A DNA stretch of 8,047 bases. Source: CAYOVG01 sp964407285. GTDB lineage: Bacteria > Desulfobacterota > Syntrophobacteria > Syntrophobacterales > Syntrophobacteraceae. The notes under the pieces were generated by a model, which worked only from the letters and a program-made list of their open reading frames with translations, was not told the DNA's origin and made no database searches. Shown one piece after another: positions 4,888 through 8,047 of the stretch. Position 1 is the first letter of the stretch. Each line of letters opens with the position of its first letter. The stretch is taken from positions 1-8,047 of the forward strand of contig CAYOVG010000325.1 of assembly GCA_964407285.1 (NCBI GenBank), read 5' to 3'. The position numbers and the translations under genes were made by a program.

Positions 4888-6372
4888 ATGACCATAATAA
4901 AGATGTTGGAGGAAAATGCGCGCGTTCGCCCCGAGAAAACCGCGATCATCCACAAAGAAACAAGGATTTCCTACGGGACGCTCCGCGAAAAGGTCGGAGC
5001 GCTGACACGCTATTTGATTGACGCCGGCATCGAGAAGGGCGACAGAGTAGGACTGCTGCTGGAGAAGAGCCCGGAAGCGATCATATCCTTCCTCGGGGTC
5101 GCCGCCGCGGGGGGAGTCGTTTTTCCCGTCGATTTTACCCAGCCTCCGGCGCACATCGGCTACATTCTCAACCTCACCGATCCTTTCGCCATGATAGTCG
5201 ACGAAAAATTTACTCACCTGCTCGGCGCGTTCGGAACCCCTCTGCCCGGCGATAGAATAATCGCAATCGGAGAAGGAGACCTGGACGGCTTTCGTCATTG
5301 GGACGACCTGTTCGCGCAGTCGTCCGGAAGCAGGGGCTTTGTGCGGATGGACGACGACGATCCCGTATATCTCAACTTCACTTCGGGCACCACCGGAATG
5401 CCCAAGGCCGCCATTACCACCCATGCCCACATCTATTGGAACACCAGGGCGGCCGTGGAAGCTTTGAACCTTACTCGGGAAGACGTGCATGTGTGCATGT
5501 TTCCCGTCTTTATCCATCCGCATGAGTTGTTGGCGCGTCCGCTGTTCCTTGGGGGGACCATGGTGCTGGTCGACAGCATTTACCCCAAGTCCATCGTCAA
5601 GACGGTCGTCGACAACGATGTCACGTGCATGATGGCCATTGCCTCGATCTACGAGGCCATAGTGAGGGCGTGCGAGATCTCCCCTTTCAACCTCGGTCGC
5701 CTGAGACTGGCGGAAAGCGGCGGGATGTACACCAATACGGCGCTGGCCGGGAGGTTCGGGGAATGCTTCGGTATTCCCATCGTCCCTGTTTGGGGCAGCA
5801 CCGAAACGACGGGCATCGCTCTGGCCAATCCCGTCGATTCCCCGAGACCCGGGTCCATGGGCAGGCCCTGCCCCAAGTATGAGGCTCGAGTCGTCGATGA
5901 AGAAGGAAGCGATCTGCCTCCGGGGGAAACGGGCGAGATGATTATCCGCGGCCCCGGAGTATGCGGTCCCTACTTCGGCAATCCCGAGGAAACGGCCTGG
6001 TGCATGAAAGACGGCTGGTATTTTACCGGTGACCTGGTGAGAAAGGATGAAGACGGCTTCTACTATTTCATCGACAGGAAGTCGCGGATGATGAAAGTTG
6101 CCGGGATGAAAGTCTTTCCGAGCGAGATCGAGGAGGTGCTGAAGAGCCATCCGGGGATCAGCGAAGTGGCTGTCTTGAATGCTCAAGACCGCCTGCACGG
6201 GGAGGTGCCGAGGGCCGTCATAGTCACCAAAAAAGGCGTGTCGCTCGACAAGACCGAGATCATCAAGTTCTGCGAGGAAAAACTGGCTAAACCCAAAATA
6301 CCCCGCGTGGTCGAATTCAGGGATGAACTGCCGAAAACGCCGGGAGGAAAGATTCTCTGGCGTCAGCTTTGA
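4888..6372 (+). CDS. AMP-forming acyl/aryl-CoA ligase (ANL superfamily)
   Basis: A 494-residue adenylating enzyme that should activate a carboxylic acid with ATP to an acyl-AMP and then transfer it to CoA or another thiol. Motifs in order: phosphate loop TSGTTGMPK at 165-173; substrate-pocket region PVFIHPHELLARPLFLGG at 206-223; WGSTETTG at 302-309 with the Mg2+ glutamate Glu306; YFTGD at 378-382 with the ribose-binding Asp382; hinge region IDRKSRMMKVAGMKVFPSEIE at 395-415; and C-terminal PKTPGGK with catalytic Lys488. Both the large N domain and the mobile C domain are complete, and no carrier domain is fused. The N-terminus MLEENARVRPEKTAII is typical of the family, so Met1 or Met6 could be the start; the Shine-Dalgarno site is weak. 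It leads an apparent three-gene operon. The acid (fatty, aromatic or other) cannot be read from sequence. An adenylation enzyme loading a free-standing carrier protein is the main alternative. Confidence 0.9.
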   Translation: MTIIKMLEENARVRPEKTAIIHKETRISYGTLREKVGALTRYLIDAGIEKGDRVGLLLEKSPEAIISFLGVAAAGGVVFPVDFTQPPAHIGYILNLTDPFAMIVDEKFTHLLGAFGTPLPGDRIIAIGEGDLDGFRHWDDLFAQSSGSRGFVRMDDDDPVYLNFTSGTTGMPKAAITTHAHIYWNTRAAVEALNLTREDVHVCMFPVFIHPHELLARPLFLGGTMVLVDSIYPKSIVKTVVDNDVTCMMAIASIYEAIVRACEISPFNLGRLRLAESGGMYTNTALAGRFGECFGIPIVPVWGSTETTGIALANPVDSPRPGSMGRPCPKYEARVVDEEGSDLPPGETGEMIIRGPGVCGPYFGNPEETAWCMKDGWYFTGDLVRKDEDGFYYFIDRKSRMMKVAGMKVFPSEIEEVLKSHPGISEVAVLNAQDRLHGEVPRAVIVTKKGVSLDKTEIIKFCEEKLAKPKIPRVVEFRDELPKTPGGKILWRQL

Positions 6373-6411
6373 TGCATTATCGATGACAATTCACTCCAGG
6401 AAAGAGTTGCG

Positions 6412-7521
6412 ATGGAAACAAGAGCAGTTGTGGTTCACGCCGACAGGGAGCCGATGCCGGGGGTGGTAAATCCGGGGCCTCACCAGATTTACCGAAACCC
6501 TCGAGTTTCGGTAGTGACACGTGAGCTTGGGCAGTTGCACCCCGACGAGATCCGGGTGGAGATGATCTATGCGGGAATTTGCGGAACCGATGTGCACCTT
6601 GTGGAGACGAACCCGGCCACCGGCTACATCCGGTGCTCGGCCCCGGCGCGTATCCCCGATGAAGGAAGAATTATCGGCCATGAAGGAGTGGGACGCGTCC
6701 TCGAGATCGGCTCTCACGTTCGCCACGTCAGACCCGGAGCATACGTCACCTTCGAATCCATCATCGTCTGTCATTACTGCGATGTCTGCCGCAGAGGCGA
6801 TTTCAACCAGTGTCTCCGGGCACGGTTGCTTGGATTACAGAAGGACGGCCTGTTCGGGACCATCGTCGATGTCCCTTCGCTGCTTGCGCACGACATCAGC
6901 AGGGTCGCCGGAACCGACGAAGGGCTCAAAGCCGCCGCATGCATCGAACCCGCCGGAGTCGCCTACGTTGCGTGCGAGAACACGAACATAACGGGTGGAG
7001 ATGCGGTCGTGGTGTTCGGCGCCGGACCGATCGGGGTGCTTTCCGCCGCCCTGGCCAGGACCGTCTTCGGGGCATCCGGAGTATATCTCGTCGAACCGGT
7101 TCCATACAGGAGGAAATTTGCCGATAAGTGGTGCGACCGGGTGTATGATGTGGAGGAGTTCTTCGAGCAACCGCCCCGTTCGGTGGATGTGGTCATCGAA
7201 GCGTCCGGCAGTGTGGACAACGTGCGCAGGATATTCCGCAAGATAAGCGCCAACGGCCGTGTCGCCCTGCTGGCCAGAAGCGGTGCGGCGCTCACCCTGG
7301 ACGCCATCGACCACATGATAACGAACGCGATTTCCGTCATCGGTTCCAGGGGACACCTTTGCGGCGCGTTCTCCAAGATCCTCAGCCTCTATGAAAACGG
7401 ACGGCTTCCTCTGGACACTGTTGTGACCGAAGTTGTGGACGGACTGGACGGGTTGTGCAACATTCTGAGGGCGCCGGAGAGAATAATCGATTACAACTGC
7501 AAGGTGCTCGTGCGGCTTTAG
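6412..7521 (+). CDS. Zinc-dependent medium-chain alcohol/polyol dehydrogenase
   Basis: A 369-residue MDR-family NAD(P)-dependent oxidoreductase. GICGTDVH at 55-62 gives catalytic-zinc ligand Cys57. IIGHEGVGRV gives His90 and Glu91, and CIEPAG supplies the distal glutamate Glu179. The structural-zinc lobe is intact as Cys120-x2-Cys123-x2-Cys126-x7-Cys134. The coenzyme fold has VVVFGAGPIGVL (200-210), with an acidic Glu228 at the end of the next strand that suggests NAD+ over NADP+. The catalytic Cys is about 20 residues later than in a typical ADH, and the Cys57-His90 gap is longer than usual because of a segment around 66-86 (NPATGYIRCSAPARIPDEG). AGGA lies 10 bases before the ATG. It starts 39 bases after the ligase, so the two are probably co-transcribed. 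Sorbitol, threonine or sugar-alcohol dehydrogenases are the closest recognised relatives; the substrate is unknown. Confidence 0.9.
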   Translation: METRAVVVHADREPMPGVVNPGPHQIYRNPRVSVVTRELGQLHPDEIRVEMIYAGICGTDVHLVETNPATGYIRCSAPARIPDEGRIIGHEGVGRVLEIGSHVRHVRPGAYVTFESIIVCHYCDVCRRGDFNQCLRARLLGLQKDGLFGTIVDVPSLLAHDISRVAGTDEGLKAAACIEPAGVAYVACENTNITGGDAVVVFGAGPIGVLSAALARTVFGASGVYLVEPVPYRRKFADKWCDRVYDVEEFFEQPPRSVDVVIEASGSVDNVRRIFRKISANGRVALLARSGAALTLDAIDHMITNAISVIGSRGHLCGAFSKILSLYENGRLPLDTVVTEVVDGLDGLCNILRAPERIIDYNCKVLVRL

Positions 7522-7543
7522 TTCCCGCCAACCTTTTGTCGAT

Positions 7544-7548
7544 GAGGG
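7544..7548 (+). promoter_or_regulatory. Ribosome binding site of the GT-C-like gene
   Basis: GAGGG 8 bases before the ATG at 7557. An in-frame ATG at 7542 would put this site inside the gene and has no comparable site of its own, so 7557 is preferred. Confidence 0.55.
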
Positions 7549-7556
7549 TAACCCCT

Positions 7557-8047
7557 ATGGCCGACGGCAACAAATGGAGAAGCTTGTGCCGGGACCCGAT
7601 AGTCCGGTATGCATTCATCTTATCGGTGTTGGCGCGGATCGTCATCCTTGCTTACCTGAGTGTCTACCCTGCGGGGATCTTCTCCAAGGGAGACAGCAGG
7701 GACTATCACGAACTGGCTCATAACCTCATTGAGCACCACTCCTTTTCACGAGATGCCGCGCCCCGTGACGGCCGTCCCGAACTGCCTCTGCCGGCGTCGG
7801 CCGTCTCCGTGGACGGCAAGGGAGTTCTTGTCCCGGAACCTTACCGTACTCCCGCGTATCCCGCCTTCTTGGCCGCTGTCTATGCCCTCGGCGGCAACCC
7901 TCTCGCGGCCGTCGCGGTGCAAAGCGTAATGGGGCTGTTGATCGTCTGGCTGACCGTGCTGCTCGCCTCGAGGTTGTTTGATGCGCCCAACCTGCGTATG
8001 GTTTGCGTGGTGGCGGCATTGAATCCTTTGAGTCTGATCTACGATCA
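7557..8047 (+). CDS. Membrane glycosyltransferase of the PMT/GT39 (GT-C) type, N-terminal part
   Basis: Only the first 163 codons lie in the window; the frame is open to the right edge, and full-length relatives are about 450-600 residues. A first membrane helix covers roughly residues 17-38. It is followed by an extracytoplasmic loop with GDSRDYHELAHNLIEH (45-60), where the acidic Asp46 occupies the place of the catalytic aspartate of GT-C enzymes. PYRTPAYPAFLA (95-106) follows, a layout typical of ArnT/PMT_2-like proteins. Further hydrophobic stretches lie at about 117-140 and 147-162. Such enzymes transfer a sugar from a polyprenyl-phosphate carrier to lipid, protein or glycan on the outer face of the inner membrane. 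It starts 35 bases after the dehydrogenase, so it may share its transcript. The family call rests on topology and these motifs, because the catalytic C-terminal half is not visible. Confidence 0.75.
   Translation, partial: MADGNKWRSLCRDPIVRYAFILSVLARIVILAYLSVYPAGIFSKGDSRDYHELAHNLIEHHSFSRDAAPRDGRPELPLPASAVSVDGKGVLVPEPYRTPAYPAFLAAVYALGGNPLAAVAVQSVMGLLIVWLTVLLASRLFDAPNLRMVCVVAALNPLSLIYD

Noticed and set aside
4440..4890. tRNA, small RNA gene or CRISPR in the intergenic region
   Set aside because: No cloverleaf with a T-arm GTTCGA-type core and acceptor pairing was found, and no regularly spaced identical repeats exist.
4750..6198. Long minus-strand open frame (482 codons) opposite the ligase
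   Set aside because: It mirrors a complete ANL enzyme whose motifs are all in order. Its translation is rich in His, Arg, Gly and Asp with no domain pattern, as expected from antisense of a GC-rich gene.

Overview
This is a bacterial, GC-rich chromosomal window with tightly packed genes and Shine-Dalgarno-like sites before most starts. The sequence does not name the species. Protein style and the kind of degenerate repeats in two spacers would fit a Desulfobacterota-like (deltaproteobacterial) or similar Gram-negative genome, but that is a low-confidence guess.

Left half, minus strand (1-4356): an operon for a 2-oxo acid dehydrogenase complex, read leftward in the order E1 alpha, E1 beta, E2, E3. 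The E1 genes overlap by 8 bases. E2 and E3 follow after spacers of 117 and 108 bases, and each spacer holds a degenerate short repeat. E3 runs off the left edge after about 202 codons. The separate E1 alpha and beta subunits and the single lipoyl domain on E2 match the Gram-positive/mitochondrial-type pyruvate dehydrogenase layout. Pyruvate is the most likely substrate, but a branched-chain 2-oxo acid cannot be excluded. Together the proteins would decarboxylate the oxo acid on thiamine diphosphate (E1), pass the acyl group through lipoyl-lysine to CoA (E2) and re-oxidise the lipoyl group with NAD+ (E3).

Centre (4357-4887): a 531-base divergent intergenic region without a convincing gene. It holds a good extended -10 promoter for the leftward operon and an unusual number of short perfect or near-perfect inverted repeats on both sides.

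Right half, plus strand (4888-8047): a compact three-gene run: an AMP-forming acyl/aryl-CoA ligase (ANL superfamily), a zinc-dependent medium-chain dehydrogenase, and the start of a multi-membrane-span GT-C/PMT-like glycosyltransferase cut by the right edge. Spacings of 39 and 35 bases suggest co-transcription. The substrates are not readable from sequence. The mix (acid activation, alcohol or polyol oxidation, lipid-linked sugar transfer) suggests a small envelope-glycan or specialised-metabolite pathway, and this is the least explained part of the window. I see no CRISPR array, transposon, tRNA, rRNA or phage gene.
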